Below, piece after piece: positions 51,062-60,145 of a DNA stretch of 64,000 bases. Within the stretch, counting starts at the first letter, position 1, and every line of letters begins with the position of its first letter. The notes under the pieces are model-generated. The model saw only the letters and a list, made by a program, of their open reading frames with translations, did not search any database and was not told the origin of the DNA. The position numbers and the translations under genes were made by a program. Origin of the DNA: Mucilaginibacter dorajii (lineage in GTDB: Bacteria > Bacteroidota > Bacteroidia > Sphingobacteriales > Sphingobacteriaceae); NCBI RefSeq assembly GCF_024808255.1, contig NZ_JANTYS010000005.1, forward strand, positions 1 to 64,000, read 5' to 3'.

Positions 51062-52603
51062 ATGCCTTCCGTCACGACAAATAAAGCTTCACTTCCCCTA
51101 CTACTGTTATCATTTATAATAATCACAATTAGTTTCCAAAGCTGTAAAAAAAAGCACTCCGAACTGGCCGACGATCTTTTCAAAATAACGCAAAACAAAG
51201 TTTTTAAAGATCTTGATCCTGAAATTTATGCCCAGGCATTTAAAAAAGAACTGGTGGCCGAAAGATCAACGCTATCTAATGAGGCCGTGATCGAAGCCTA
51301 TTACAAAGCAAATGATTACCAGCCAACTTTTACATTACAACATTTAAGTAATGGCGATTTAGATGCGATACCAGAATACTATTGCAAAGTTAACGAGCAT
51401 GGTTTAGATCCTAACTTGTTTCAACCGAATGACCTTAGAGTTTTAGTAACCAAATTTCATGATAAACAGGCCTTTAAAACACCTGAGGAAGCTTACCAGG
51501 CCCTGGCAAAACTGGAATTACTTACAGCAAGCTCATTAATAAAATATTCAAACGCACTTCAGTTTGGGGTTATTAATCCTAAAAAACTTTATTCAAGGTA
51601 TTTTACTGCTACAAAACGTCCGGATAGTACATCGATGAAAGCTGTATTTAGTGCAGGCAGTATCAAAACATACCTTGATAGTATTCAGCCAAAAAGTCCG
51701 CAATACCTTGCTTTGCAAAAGGTTTTCATCGCGGGCGATTCCTTACCGGGGTTATCAAAAGAAGAAACCCATCGCTACCTGTTGGTTAACCTTGAACGCT
51801 TACGCTGGCGGAATAAACCTTACGAAGCCAAATATGTGTATGTAAATATTCCGGATTTTAAGCTTGATGTAATTGAAGATGGCAAATCGATATTGAACAT
51901 GAAAGTTTGTGTGGGCCAGGGCCGTAATATGGACAAGCAAAACAGCCTTGGGGCTTTTAATGATACCTGCAGAATAGAAAAGCCATTTCCGCGTGAAACC
52001 CCTCAATTAAACAGCGTTATACACAGCGTTGATGTAAACCCTGTTTGGAATATTCCGCAAAGTATAGCCAATAAGGAAATTATTGTTGAGGCTGCTAAAG
52101 ACCGCTATTACCTTGCAAACAAAAACATCGATGTATTTAAAGACGGTGACAAAATAGATGATCCTGAAAGTATCGACTGGTCGGGCATTACCAAGGAGAA
52201 TAATGACTACGATTTTAAACAAAGGCCGGGCGATGATAACTCTTTAGGTAAGATCAAATTTCTGTTTAAAAACAAAAGCAGCGTTTATTTGCATGATACG
52301 CCTGCCAAGTCAGCATTCAGGCAGTCGATGCGGGCCGTGAGCCATGGCTGTGTACGTTTGGGCGATCCGCAGGCTTTAGCGAAAAACCTGTTTGGCGAAG
52401 GAGAAGATTTTGACACCATAGTAAAAGATATGAGTGAAGATAACCCCGAACCCACCAGCATCTCATTGCCTCAAAAAACGCCTATTTACATCACCTACGT
52501 AACTTGCTGGGCCGATGAAAATGGCGTAATACAATACCGCCCGGATGTTTACGGATTGGATATAGTACTTTACGCCCACCTGCAAAAATATATGAGTAAA
52601 TAA
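51062..52603 (+). CDS. L,D-transpeptidase lipoprotein (YkuD/YcbB type)
   Basis: A 513-residue predicted lipoprotein with lipobox SFQSC (C28). The N-terminal half contains an scaffold domain of the YcbB kind with EAYYKANDYQPTF, YYCKVNEHGLDP and YRYLLVNLERLRWRN-like segments. The YkuD catalytic domain (about 275-480) carries MKVCVGQ, ETPQLNSVIHSVDVNPVWNIP and SHGCVRLGDP with catalytic C430. It would form 3-3 or lipoprotein cross-links in peptidoglycan. The gene converges on a second transpeptidase-type gene, with a shared hairpin between the stops. Confidence 0.92.
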   Translation: MPSVTTNKASLPLLLLSFIIITISFQSCKKKHSELADDLFKITQNKVFKDLDPEIYAQAFKKELVAERSTLSNEAVIEAYYKANDYQPTFTLQHLSNGDLDAIPEYYCKVNEHGLDPNLFQPNDLRVLVTKFHDKQAFKTPEEAYQALAKLELLTASSLIKYSNALQFGVINPKKLYSRYFTATKRPDSTSMKAVFSAGSIKTYLDSIQPKSPQYLALQKVFIAGDSLPGLSKEETHRYLLVNLERLRWRNKPYEAKYVYVNIPDFKLDVIEDGKSILNMKVCVGQGRNMDKQNSLGAFNDTCRIEKPFPRETPQLNSVIHSVDVNPVWNIPQSIANKEIIVEAAKDRYYLANKNIDVFKDGDKIDDPESIDWSGITKENNDYDFKQRPGDDNSLGKIKFLFKNKSSVYLHDTPAKSAFRQSMRAVSHGCVRLGDPQALAKNLFGEGEDFDTIVKDMSEDNPEPTSISLPQKTPIYITYVTCWADENGVIQYRPDVYGLDIVLYAHLQKYMSK

Positions 52604-52605
52604 AA

Positions 52606-52631
52606 ATGCCCGGCTTTTAAAAGCCAGGCAT
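52606..52631. terminator. Hairpin between convergent transpeptidase genes
   Basis: Stem ATGCC-C-GGCTTTT / AAAAGCC-A-GGCAT with a T-run on the minus strand. It probably terminates the minus-strand gene ending at 52660 and may also stop the plus-strand gene. Confidence 0.7.
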
Positions 52632-52659
52632 CCAGGTTTATAATTGGATAAGTATTTAG

Positions 52660-53445
52660 TTATAGTTTAGCTATATCAAATGATGTAGAATCGGCAGCCA
52701 TCATATTTAAAGGAGCCGTTTCATCAAGGTATTTTGAACTGTAACGTTCATCATTACCATTAATAAAGATAACAGATTTGCCCTGTATGGTATTGATCAC
52801 AAAATTGGCAACCTCTGGTGCAACGGCAGGACAGCCAAAACTACGGCCAACGTGGCCCTGTTCGTTTATTGCACGCTGACCAACATAATTTGCCGCATGA
52901 ACAACAATACTGCGCATACGTGCACTGATGTTAAAACCTTCATCTAATCCATCCAAACGTAACGAACGGCCATGTTTACCCATGTAAACATCATCCGTAA
53001 GGTAAAAACCAAGGCTGCTTTGATGCGAATCGTTCCTATCAGAAAACTTATCGGGCATTTCCATGCCACTTCCCTGCCCATGGGCTACCCATGTATTTAG
53101 CAGTAATTGCTTGCTGAATAAATTAATGATCCACATTCGCTTTTCAGCGCTCGATTTACTGTAGTCGATAACAGTAAGAATAGCGCTGTTTTGTGGTAAT
53201 TGATGGTTTAACCTTAAATTGGTATAACCTGTAAAAGCTTTTTCAAACACATCAAACGCTAAACCCGATCCTTGCAAGTTTGCCGCCTGGTATAAGTTGT
53301 TAACGTATTGGTTAAATAGTTCTTTAGCAGACAGGGTTGAATTTACCCCACCATTTGATTTGCTCCCCACCGGCGATCTCCAACTTAATATAGTTGCCGA
53401 GAAAAAAAAGATCACTAATGTTACGCACCAAAAATATTTCCTCAT
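52660..53445 (-). CDS. Murein L,D-transpeptidase catalytic domain protein (YkuD_2 type)
   Basis: A 261-residue exported protein. A hydrophobic signal segment (about 5-23) is followed by a helical stretch and a YkuD_2-like catalytic domain. VAHGQGSG, SSLGFYLTDDVYMGKHGRSLRLDGLDEGFN, VVHAANYVG and GRSFGCPAVAPEVA (catalytic Cys in SFGCPA) are visible. It resembles the Bacteroidota proteins annotated as murein L,D-transpeptidase catalytic domain family, a branch distinct from the YcbB-type neighbour. A good TTG / 19-bp / TACTTTTG promoter lies about 95 bp upstream. Confidence 0.88.
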   Translation of the reverse strand: MRKYFWCVTLVIFFFSATILSWRSPVGSKSNGGVNSTLSAKELFNQYVNNLYQAANLQGSGLAFDVFEKAFTGYTNLRLNHQLPQNSAILTVIDYSKSSAEKRMWIINLFSKQLLLNTWVAHGQGSGMEMPDKFSDRNDSHQSSLGFYLTDDVYMGKHGRSLRLDGLDEGFNISARMRSIVVHAANYVGQRAINEQGHVGRSFGCPAVAPEVANFVINTIQGKSVIFINGNDERYSSKYLDETAPLNMMAADSTSFDIAKL

Positions 53446-53538
53446 ACTTTGTTTTGAGTTAATTTTTAATCAATTAATAAAAATTAGTAACAGGGCTTGG
53501 TATTTAGGAATTGCCCGGCATTAGGAACCGAACAATTA

Positions 53539-53568
53539 CAAAAGTATAACTCTTTATTTAAAAAACAA
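53539..53568 (-). promoter_or_regulatory. Promoter of the YkuD_2-type gene
   Basis: On the minus strand TTG at 53566-53568, a 19-bp spacer and a perfect TACTTTTG at 53539-53546. The leader would be about 90 nt. Confidence 0.65.
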
Positions 53569-53667
53569 TCATTTCAACAGATTTATTTATTAAAATGATA
53601 ATTTATTACAGACAAAGTAATTAATACTGACGTATACGTTATGAGAAAAGAAAAAGTTTGGGTTAGA

Positions 53668-54249
53668 TTATTTAATCCATTTAATTTTTGTTTCGAGCGG
53701 AATTGTTCTTTTTCCTTCGGGATGCTCATCGGCATAACCAAGATATAGTACACCCATCACCTGGTCTTCTTCGCGGAGTTGTAGAAATTCTTTCATGGCA
53801 GGTTTTAATATGGCCCCGCCTGTACCCCAGTATGATGCCATCGTTAGTGCCGTGGCACCCAACAATATATTTTGTACAGCAGTTGAAACTGAAGCCATTT
53901 CCTCAAAAGCAGGGATCTTAGGCAGATCTCCCCGCTGCATAATGGCGATGATCACATGCGATGCTTTATCGCCCTGGTGTTGCAGGTTGCCGTATACAGT
54001 TTCGTTAAAGTCTTCTGCACTGGTATTTTGTTTATACAGATTGGCATGTTGCTGGCAAAACTCAGCAGGGTTTTCATACACCACAAATCGCCATGGTTCT
54101 GTAAAGCCATGAGTTGGGGCCCAGTCGGCCAGTTCAAGTAAAGCAGCGATGTGGCTGTTAGGTGCCTTTTGTCCGTTCATCATATTAGGTTTGATGGTAC
54201 GGCGGGTTTGTATGATATTTGATATAGTAGCGAAAGAAGTAGAATCCAT
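53668..54249 (-). CDS. Nitroreductase family protein
   Basis: A 193-residue FMN-dependent NAD(P)H oxidoreductase. ISNIIQTRRTIKPNMM is the FMN-binding start, HTDRWFT-like content appears as DWAPTHGFTEPWRFVVYEN, and MASYWGTGGAIL and GVLYLGYADEHPEGKR are the typical C-terminal motifs. The ATG at 54249 is preferred because the ten residues before it are encoded by word-repeat sequence. The physiological substrate is unknown. It is monocistronic, followed by a long AT-rich gap. Confidence 0.88.
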   Translation of the reverse strand: MDSTSFATISNIIQTRRTIKPNMMNGQKAPNSHIAALLELADWAPTHGFTEPWRFVVYENPAEFCQQHANLYKQNTSAEDFNETVYGNLQHQGDKASHVIIAIMQRGDLPKIPAFEEMASVSTAVQNILLGATALTMASYWGTGGAILKPAMKEFLQLREEDQVMGVLYLGYADEHPEGKRTIPLETKIKWIK

Positions 54250-54280
54250 AGAATTAGTATTTAGGAGTAAGTGACACATA

Positions 54281-54420
54281 GTATCAAGTAGTAAGTATCA
54301 AGTAGTAAGACAGCTGCAACGAGGTCAGAGAAAAGGTATTAAGTTTTAGCAATGCGGCATAAAGCCAGAAAAATCTTGATACTTGATACTTACTACTTGA
54401 TACTATCTGCTACTTGATAC
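54281..54420. repeat. Inverted TATCAAGTAGTAAG word repeat
   Basis: Tandem TATCAAGTAGTAAG words (about 54287-54310) face inverted CTTGATACTTACTACTTGAT words (about 54372-54418) across 60 bp. The long imperfect hairpin lies just after the dehydrogenase gene on the minus strand and likely affects termination or mRNA 3' ends. Confidence 0.65.
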
Positions 54421-56852
54421 TAATAAATTGCAGGAAACTTAGCTGGGTTAGCTTCGCTCATGATGGCGTAAACGGCTTCAACAATGTCATCAAAAGATGG
54501 TTTACTAAAGTAATCGCCATCTGATCCGTATGGTGGGCGGTGCTCTTTAGCGGTTAATGTTTTTGGCTGTGCATCTAAGGAATAATAACCTTTTTGTTCT
54601 TCTAAAATTTGTTGAATAATATACGCGGAGGCACCTCCCGGTAAATCTTCATCAATTACCAATAACTTATTAGTTTTCTTTAATGAAGCGCTGCAAACAT
54701 GATCTCTATCAAATGGATACAGTGTTTGCGGATCGATAACTTCAATGTTGATACCCATGTTTTTCAGCTCTTCGGCAGCCTCCAAAACAATGCGTAACGT
54801 TGAACCGTATGATACAACCGTAACATCAGACCCTTCGGTCATGATCTCTGCTTTACCCAAAGGCACTGTAAATTCGCCAACGTTTGAAGGTAATTTTTCT
54901 TTCAGGCGATAACCGTTAAGGCTTTCAATAACCAGGGCTGGCTCATCGCCACGTAGCAGCGTGTTATATAAACCGGCAGCCTGGGTCATGTTACGGGGCA
55001 CACAAATATGAAAGCCTCGCATCGAACCCAATATCATCCCTAACGGTGAACCAGAATGCCAGATGCCTTCCAACCTGTGGCCGCGGGTACGAATAATTAC
55101 CGGTGCTTTTTGACCGCCAAAGGTGCGATAGCTCAGGCTGGCAATGTCATCACTAATCACCGTCATTGCATAAATCAGATAGTCGAGGTATTGAATTTCG
55201 GCTATCGGCCTTAAACCACGCATGGCAAGGCCCATACCCTGCCCTACAATAGCGCTTTCCCTAATGCCGCTATCAGTGATCCTGATATCGCCATATTTGC
55301 TTTGTAAACCGGCAAAGCCTTGATTTACATCGCCAATAGCGCCTAAATCTTCGCCAAATGCAACAATAGTTTTATCCCGCGCAAAGTTGGCATCAAAACA
55401 GGCGTTTAATACCTCACTTCCGTTGATGGCCCGTGCATTTTCGCCGTAAGTAGCCAACACAACAGGCACATAAAGAGGCGATTGTGGTGTATCGGAAAAT
55501 AATTTTGAATTGTATCTTACATTTGCTTTATCCTTTTCAACCTTTAGCAGGTTGGCAAGGATCTGCCTTTCTGCCGAATCTTCTTGTACCGTTGCCCGTA
55601 ACGTTTTTCTTATTGCAGATACAATTTCCTTACGACCGGCATCATAGCTTTTACGCAATTCGGTCGCTATATCAATAACTTGATCTTTTACCGAAACAGT
55701 TTCAGCAAACTGTTCAATTATTGTAGCTGTTTCTTCCAGTTCGGTATTTACTATCGTAATCAGTTCTCCGGCCGCTTCGCGCTGGCATTCGCGTACATAT
55801 CTCTTAGCCTCATTTTCCAGTTCGGTCAATTCCTCTTCTGTTGAAATAGCTGATGATATCATCCATTGACGCATTTTAAGCAAACAATCGTGCTCATCTT
55901 CCCAGCTAAGGCGGTCTTTTGATTTATAGCGTTCATGTGATCCCGAAGTTGAATGCCCTTGCGGCTGCGTCATTTCAATAACATGAATGAGCACCGGTAC
56001 GTGCTCCTCACGACAAACGGCTATAGCCCTTGCATAAGTTTCGCATAAAGCGATGTAATCCCAGCCTTTAACTTTAAAGATCTCGAAACCGTTTGAGCCA
56101 TTTTCGCGCTGAAAACCTTTCAGTATTTCAGAAATATCTTCTTTGGTGGTTTGCAACTTAGCCGGTACAGATATAGCATAGGCATCATCCCATATAGAAA
56201 TAGCCATAGGTACCTGTAGTACCCCGGCAGCGTTAAATACCTCAAAAAACAAACCTTCGGATGTTGCCCCATTACCTATGGTTCCAAAAGCAACCTCATT
56301 ACCGTTAACAGAAAACTGTTTAAGGTATTCTAATTCTTTATTCTGCCGATATAATTTTGATGCATAAGCTAAGCCCAGCAAACGGGGCATATGGCCACCT
56401 GTAGTTGAAATATCCGATGAACAATTCATTGTTTCGGCCTGGTTTGCCCAGCTCCCATCGGCATTAATAAAACGTGTAGCATAATGGCAATTCATCTGTC
56501 TGCCGGCAGAAGAAGGATCCTTTTCAACATCGGGGTTTGCATAAAGCTGAGCGAAAAATTCCCTCAGGTTGCTCATCCCCGTAGCAAACATAAATGTTTG
56601 GTCGCGATAATAGCCCGCACGCCAGTCGCCTGCTTTAAAGGCTTTGGCCATAGCCAGTTGTGCAACTTCTTTGCCATCGCCAAAAATACCAAACTTGGCC
56701 TTGCCCGTTAAAACTTCTTTTCTGCCTATAATACTGGCCTGCCTGCTCTCATAGCCAATACGGTAATCATCAATCACAATCTTTTTGAAATCATCAAAAC
56801 TTAGCTCAGCTGTATCAAATTTGCTGGTAGCACGCATTGTAGTTTCAGGCAT
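54420..56852 (-). CDS. 2-oxoacid dehydrogenase E1, fused alpha and beta subunits
   Basis: An 810-residue TPP-dependent E1 with alpha (about 1-360) and beta (about 470-800) subunits in one chain, a form common in Bacteroidota. The alpha part has QMNCHYATRFINADGSWANQAE-like cofactor-pocket residues, GNGATSEGLFFEVFN (TPP/Mg motif) and QPQGHSTSGSHERYK. The beta part has VAFGEDLGAIGDVNQGFAGL, RGLRPIAEIQYLDYLIYA and VIDPQTLYPFD. It probably decarboxylates branched-chain 2-oxoacids or pyruvate. The E2 and E3 subunits are not adjacent. Confidence 0.92.
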   Translation of the reverse strand: MPETTMRATSKFDTAELSFDDFKKIVIDDYRIGYESRQASIIGRKEVLTGKAKFGIFGDGKEVAQLAMAKAFKAGDWRAGYYRDQTFMFATGMSNLREFFAQLYANPDVEKDPSSAGRQMNCHYATRFINADGSWANQAETMNCSSDISTTGGHMPRLLGLAYASKLYRQNKELEYLKQFSVNGNEVAFGTIGNGATSEGLFFEVFNAAGVLQVPMAISIWDDAYAISVPAKLQTTKEDISEILKGFQRENGSNGFEIFKVKGWDYIALCETYARAIAVCREEHVPVLIHVIEMTQPQGHSTSGSHERYKSKDRLSWEDEHDCLLKMRQWMISSAISTEEELTELENEAKRYVRECQREAAGELITIVNTELEETATIIEQFAETVSVKDQVIDIATELRKSYDAGRKEIVSAIRKTLRATVQEDSAERQILANLLKVEKDKANVRYNSKLFSDTPQSPLYVPVVLATYGENARAINGSEVLNACFDANFARDKTIVAFGEDLGAIGDVNQGFAGLQSKYGDIRITDSGIRESAIVGQGMGLAMRGLRPIAEIQYLDYLIYAMTVISDDIASLSYRTFGGQKAPVIIRTRGHRLEGIWHSGSPLGMILGSMRGFHICVPRNMTQAAGLYNTLLRGDEPALVIESLNGYRLKEKLPSNVGEFTVPLGKAEIMTEGSDVTVVSYGSTLRIVLEAAEELKNMGINIEVIDPQTLYPFDRDHVCSASLKKTNKLLVIDEDLPGGASAYIIQQILEEQKGYYSLDAQPKTLTAKEHRPPYGSDGDYFSKPSFDDIVEAVYAIMSEANPAKFPAIY

Positions 56853-56940
56853 ATATAATTCTGTTTAGACGGTAAAAGTATAAAATTCTATTTTGTAATT
56901 GGAATAGTAACAATTAAAACATGGAGTTTTGACAATAGTT

Positions 56941-56969
56941 TTGATATTACATTAAACCTTTTATATTTG
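56941..56969 (+). promoter_or_regulatory. Promoter of the DUF1573 gene
   Basis: TTG at 56941-56943, an 18-bp spacer and a perfect -7 TATATTTG at 56962-56969, 20 bp before the ATG. Confidence 0.65.
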
Positions 56970-56988
56970 TGTTAATCAAATATAGCAT

Positions 56989-57387
56989 ATGAAAAAGATA
57001 CTAATGATTTGCGCAGTGGTTTTAGGTTTTGCCTTTACTGCATCGGCACAAGATAACCAAAAGGCCGAGTTTAAATTTAACGAGGAAAAACACGACTTTG
57101 GTAAAATACCACAAGGCACTCCGGTTACTACTGTTTTTGAATTTACAAACATTGGTAAAGAGCCACTTATACTTACAGAAGTAAGGCCAACCTGTGGTTG
57201 CACCATTGCTGATTATACCAAAACACCGGTAAAAAGTGGTGATAAAGGTGTAATTAAAATCACCTATAACGCGGCTGTGGCATCGGCTTTTAACAAAACA
57301 ATTGTAGTTAAATCAAACGCGGTAACACCCGAAAAATATTTGAATATTATTGGCGAGGTTATAGCCAAACCCGCTTCAAGTAAGTAA
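56989..57387 (+). CDS. DUF1573 domain protein
   Basis: A 132-residue exported protein. The signal peptide ends at ASAQ (about residue 20), followed by a single Ig-like DUF1573 domain with HDFGKIPQGTPVTTVFEFTNIG, VRPTCGCTIADYTKTPVKSG (conserved CGC) and a final beta-strand region. These small periplasmic proteins are very common in Bacteroidota, with unknown function. It has its own promoter and a strong terminator, so it is monocistronic and probably well expressed. Confidence 0.92.
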   Translation: MKKILMICAVVLGFAFTASAQDNQKAEFKFNEEKHDFGKIPQGTPVTTVFEFTNIGKEPLILTEVRPTCGCTIADYTKTPVKSGDKGVIKITYNAAVASAFNKTIVVKSNAVTPEKYLNIIGEVIAKPASSK

Positions 57388-57442
57388 TAATTGTAACTTA
57401 TTAGCTATAATTCACTTTTCCTAAAGAGTGAACAAAATAAAC

Positions 57443-57471
57443 AAAAAAAGACCCGGTTTGGGTCTTTTTTT
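57443..57471 (+). terminator. Terminator after DUF1573 gene
   Basis: AAAAAAAGACCC, loop GGTTT, GGGTCTTTTTTT: a compact symmetrical hairpin with runs of A and T on both sides, 55 bp past the stop. Confidence 0.9.
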
Positions 57472-57511
57472 GTTTACAGGCATATTGCACACATCAATAG
57501 TATCTTTTTAG

Positions 57512-57519
57512 TAATTTTG
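57512..57519 (+). promoter_or_regulatory. -7 box TAATTTTG abutting the aminotransferase start
   Basis: A perfect TAnnTTTG motif that ends 3 bp before the ATG at 57523, which would give a leaderless transcript. The preceding -33 box is not clear. Confidence 0.4.
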
Positions 57520-57522
57520 CAC

Positions 57523-58749
57523 ATGCCAAAAATATCTCAAAAAGGGCAGCGCATGCCCGCATCTCCTATTCGTAAATTAACGCCTTATGCTGATAAGGCT
57601 AAGCTTGATGGCAAAAAAGTTTATCATTTAAACATTGGCCAGCCGGATATTGAAACCCCAGAAGGCATGCTGAATGCCATTAAAAATATTGATTTTAAAG
57701 TTTGGGCGTACACACCATCTGAAGGTACTTTAAGCTATCGCAAAAAACTTACAGAATATTATAACAAGCTGGGTTATAACATTACCCCCGATAATATTAT
57801 TGTAACCACAGGCGGTTCAGAAGCTATCACCATAGCCATGATGGCAACGCTTGATGCCGGTGATGAAGTGATTATCCCCGAGCCTTTTTATGCCAATTAT
57901 AACGGTTTTGCCAGCCAGAGCGATATTGTGGTAAAACCCATTTTATCTTATATAGATAACGGCTTTGCCCTGCCCCCTATCAGCGAGTTTGAAAAACTGA
58001 TCACTGATAAAACCAAGGCTATTATCATTTGCAACCCCAATAACCCTACCGGGTACCTGTATTCGCAGGAAGAACTGGACGCGTTAAAAGTACTTGCTTT
58101 AAAATACGACCTATATATTTTCTCTGACGAGGCTTATCGTGAGTTTTGTTATGATGGCCGCACCTTTATTTCGCCAATGCATTTAAATGGATTGGATGAT
58201 AATGTGGTAGTAATGGATACCGTAAGCAAACGCTACAGCGCTTGTGGCGCCCGTTTAGGCTGTATGATCACCAAAAACAAGCAATTGATCTCGGCTGCTT
58301 TAAAATTTGCCCAGGCCCGCTTAAGCGCTGGTATGGTTGAACAAATTGCCGGCGAAGCCGCGGTTGATACACCTGATGAATACTTTGAGGCTGTAAATAA
58401 GGAGTACACCAGTCGCCGGGATACCCTGGTAAGTGCGCTTAATAAAATAGACGGTGTTTATTGCCCTAATCCGGGTGGCGCTTTCTACGTAGTGGCCCAA
58501 TTCCCGATTGATAATGCCGATAAGTTTTGCCAGTGGATGCTGGAAAGCTTTACATATAATAATCAAACCGTAATGATGGCCCCAGCAACCGGCTTTTACA
58601 GCACACCAGGCGCTGGCTTTAACGAGGTACGTATGGCTTATGTACTTAATAATGATGATCTGAAAGCGGCTATGATTTGCCTGGAAGAAGCATTAAAAGT
58701 TTACCCGGGCCGTACAGTTGGCACTGAGCAGCTTGCTGTTGGCAAATAA
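57523..58749 (+). CDS. Class I/II pyridoxal-phosphate aminotransferase
   Basis: A 408-residue fold-type I aminotransferase resembling aspartate/aromatic aminotransferases. It begins MPKISQKGQRMPASPIRKL, and the ATG at 57523 is used because the upstream TTG lies in the promoter box. LNIGQPDIETP, VTTGGSEAITIAMMATLD, IICNPNNPTGYLYS, FSDEAYREFCYDG and VSKRYSACGARLGC (PLP lysine in SKRYS) are visible. It could complete phenylalanine and tyrosine synthesis by transaminating phenylpyruvate or 4-hydroxyphenylpyruvate, but specificity cannot be read from sequence. A good terminator follows. Confidence 0.9.
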   Translation: MPKISQKGQRMPASPIRKLTPYADKAKLDGKKVYHLNIGQPDIETPEGMLNAIKNIDFKVWAYTPSEGTLSYRKKLTEYYNKLGYNITPDNIIVTTGGSEAITIAMMATLDAGDEVIIPEPFYANYNGFASQSDIVVKPILSYIDNGFALPPISEFEKLITDKTKAIIICNPNNPTGYLYSQEELDALKVLALKYDLYIFSDEAYREFCYDGRTFISPMHLNGLDDNVVVMDTVSKRYSACGARLGCMITKNKQLISAALKFAQARLSAGMVEQIAGEAAVDTPDEYFEAVNKEYTSRRDTLVSALNKIDGVYCPNPGGAFYVVAQFPIDNADKFCQWMLESFTYNNQTVMMAPATGFYSTPGAGFNEVRMAYVLNNDDLKAAMICLEEALKVYPGRTVGTEQLAVGK

Positions 58750-58770
58750 AACTTCAAATTTATATCAATT

Positions 58771-58804
58771 AAAAAGCCCTCAAATTAACAATTGAGGGCT
58801 TTTT
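58771..58804 (+). terminator. Terminator after aminotransferase gene
   Basis: AAAAAGCCCTCAA and TTGAGGGCTTTTT form a long stem with an 8-nt loop and a T-run, 22 bp past the stop. Confidence 0.9.
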
Positions 58805-58822
58805 AATTTTCAGGAACTATTT

Positions 58823-59039
58823 AATTAACAGGGAAATCGCTTTTAAAGATTTGCGTAGCAAAAGGTAGCTCCTATGGAGCAAAAAAGCATAAATTAATTG
58901 TTCTACAAATTGGTAGCCGCTATGCGGCATAGAATATTTAAATAAGACGAAAGAATGCCGCATAGCGGCTACCTATTGTGCCCATTGAAAGATGTTACCT
59001 TATGCGGAAATATTAAACGCGATTTCCCTGCTTTAATTA
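58823..59039. mobile_element. MITE-like element with 25-bp TIRs and internal 18-bp palindrome
   Basis: The terminal inverted repeats are TAATTAA-CAGGGAAATCGC-TTTTAA on the left and, reading inwards, TAATTAAAG-CAGGGAAATCGC-GTTTAA on the right. Inside, GGTAGCCGCTATGCGGCA and TGCCGCATAGCGGCTACC form a perfect 18-bp pair, with a further GGTAGCTCCTATGGAGC word. The right end abuts the stop codon of the gene at 59040. It has no coding capacity. A matching end piece occurs at 18154-18170. Confidence 0.7.
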
Positions 59040-59312
59040 TCAATACGTTTCAACATAATTGATAATAAACCGGGCCAACTGCTCCTGCTCGGCAATGCTT
59101 AACACCTCTCCGTCGTAAATCCAATAGCCTTTTGCATCAAATAAAATACGCCCCAGGTAATCCGGATCATTTTCATAAGCAATGTATAGCTCATAACTCA
59201 CTACGGGGTCATTGGTCTTTAAATCGGGTATTATCCGCACAACTTCATCCGGACCGTTCTTTCGCTTGATCCAGGCCTTTGCCTCTTTGATCAGATACGT
59301 ATTGTTAATCAT
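59040..59312 (-). CDS. Hypothetical 90-residue protein
   Basis: A small soluble acidic protein with no recognised family. It contains WIKRKNGPDEVVRIIPDLK, VSYELYIAYENDPDYLGRILFD and a C-terminal helix LSIAEQEQLARFIINYVETY. No signal peptide, TM segment or catalytic motif is seen. It is divergent from imuA with about 88 bp between starts. Its stop codon directly follows the MITE-like element, so the last codons may have been set by that insertion. It looks coding because of normal codon use and the clean start region. Confidence 0.65.
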   Translation of the reverse strand: MINNTYLIKEAKAWIKRKNGPDEVVRIIPDLKTNDPVVSYELYIAYENDPDYLGRILFDAKGYWIYDGEVLSIAEQEQLARFIINYVETY

Positions 59313-59400
59313 GATAAAACAAAGGTGTAAATTATTTTGTAAGTTTTTATATAAAATACTAAAAATATTAGCATAACTTTACATTTCGAAATCAGTGATC

Positions 59401-60135
59401 ATGCACCAAAACAGGAATGATATTATCAGCCGGCTGCAAAAGGATATTTTGCTATGGCAGGGCTTTAGTCCGCCGGTGGCGGGCAAGGCTAAAGGTATCG
59501 GCCTTGGCCCCCTGGAAGCTGCTTTTCCAAACGGGGTTTTCCCAACCGGATCCATTCATGAAATGCTTTGCCCTGCACCTGAGCAGGCCGCCGCAACAGC
59601 GGGCTTAATGGCCGGCATTTTGGCCACTTTAATGCAACAGGGAGGCGCATGCCTTTGGATAAGTACCTCCAGAAAGCTTTTTCCCCCGGCCTTAATCACT
59701 TTTAACGTGCAACCACACCAGGTTATTTTTATAGATGTACAGCAAGAGAAAGATGCCCTTTGGGCGATGGAAGAAGGCTTGAAATGTGAGGGAGTGGCGG
59801 CAGTGATAGCCGAGATCAGGGAGATTAGCTTTGCACAATCGCGCCGCTTACAGTTGGCGGTTGAAAGCAGTAAAGTAACCGGGTTTCTGTTACGTAACGA
59901 TCCGCGTAAGCTGGGTACCACCACCTGTGTGGCCCGCTGGCAGGTATCGCCTTTACCAAGTCAATTGGAGGATGGGTTACCCGGAGTTGGTTTTCCGCGC
60001 TGGCAGGTAGATTTGTTACGGGTGCGTAATGGTACCCCAGGCAGCTGGCAACTGGAATGGATTGATGACAGTTTTGTTCCCGTGGCGCAAGAAGAGGCAG
60101 AAATTATGTCAGAAAATAACCGAATGACAGGATAG
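59401..60135 (+). CDS. imuA: ImuA-like RecA-related mutagenesis protein
   Basis: A 244-residue RecA-like accessory protein of the ImuA/SulA-like group. It retains the N-terminal GLGPLEAAFPNGVFPTGSIHEMLCP segment and beta-strand motifs such as CLWISTSRK and VIFIDVQQEKDALWAMEEGLK. The Walker A position (EMLCPAPEQAAATAG) lacks GKT, so ATP hydrolysis is unlikely. The ATG at 59401 is used; two further in-frame starts lie just upstream. It is the first gene of the imuA-imuB-dnaE2 cassette, which acts in damage-induced translesion synthesis. No recognisable LexA box is seen in the 88-bp promoter gap. Confidence 0.88.
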   Translation: MHQNRNDIISRLQKDILLWQGFSPPVAGKAKGIGLGPLEAAFPNGVFPTGSIHEMLCPAPEQAAATAGLMAGILATLMQQGGACLWISTSRKLFPPALITFNVQPHQVIFIDVQQEKDALWAMEEGLKCEGVAAVIAEIREISFAQSRRLQLAVESSKVTGFLLRNDPRKLGTTTCVARWQVSPLPSQLEDGLPGVGFPRWQVDLLRVRNGTPGSWQLEWIDDSFVPVAQEEAEIMSENNRMTG

Positions 60136-60145
60136 TGAGGTATTG

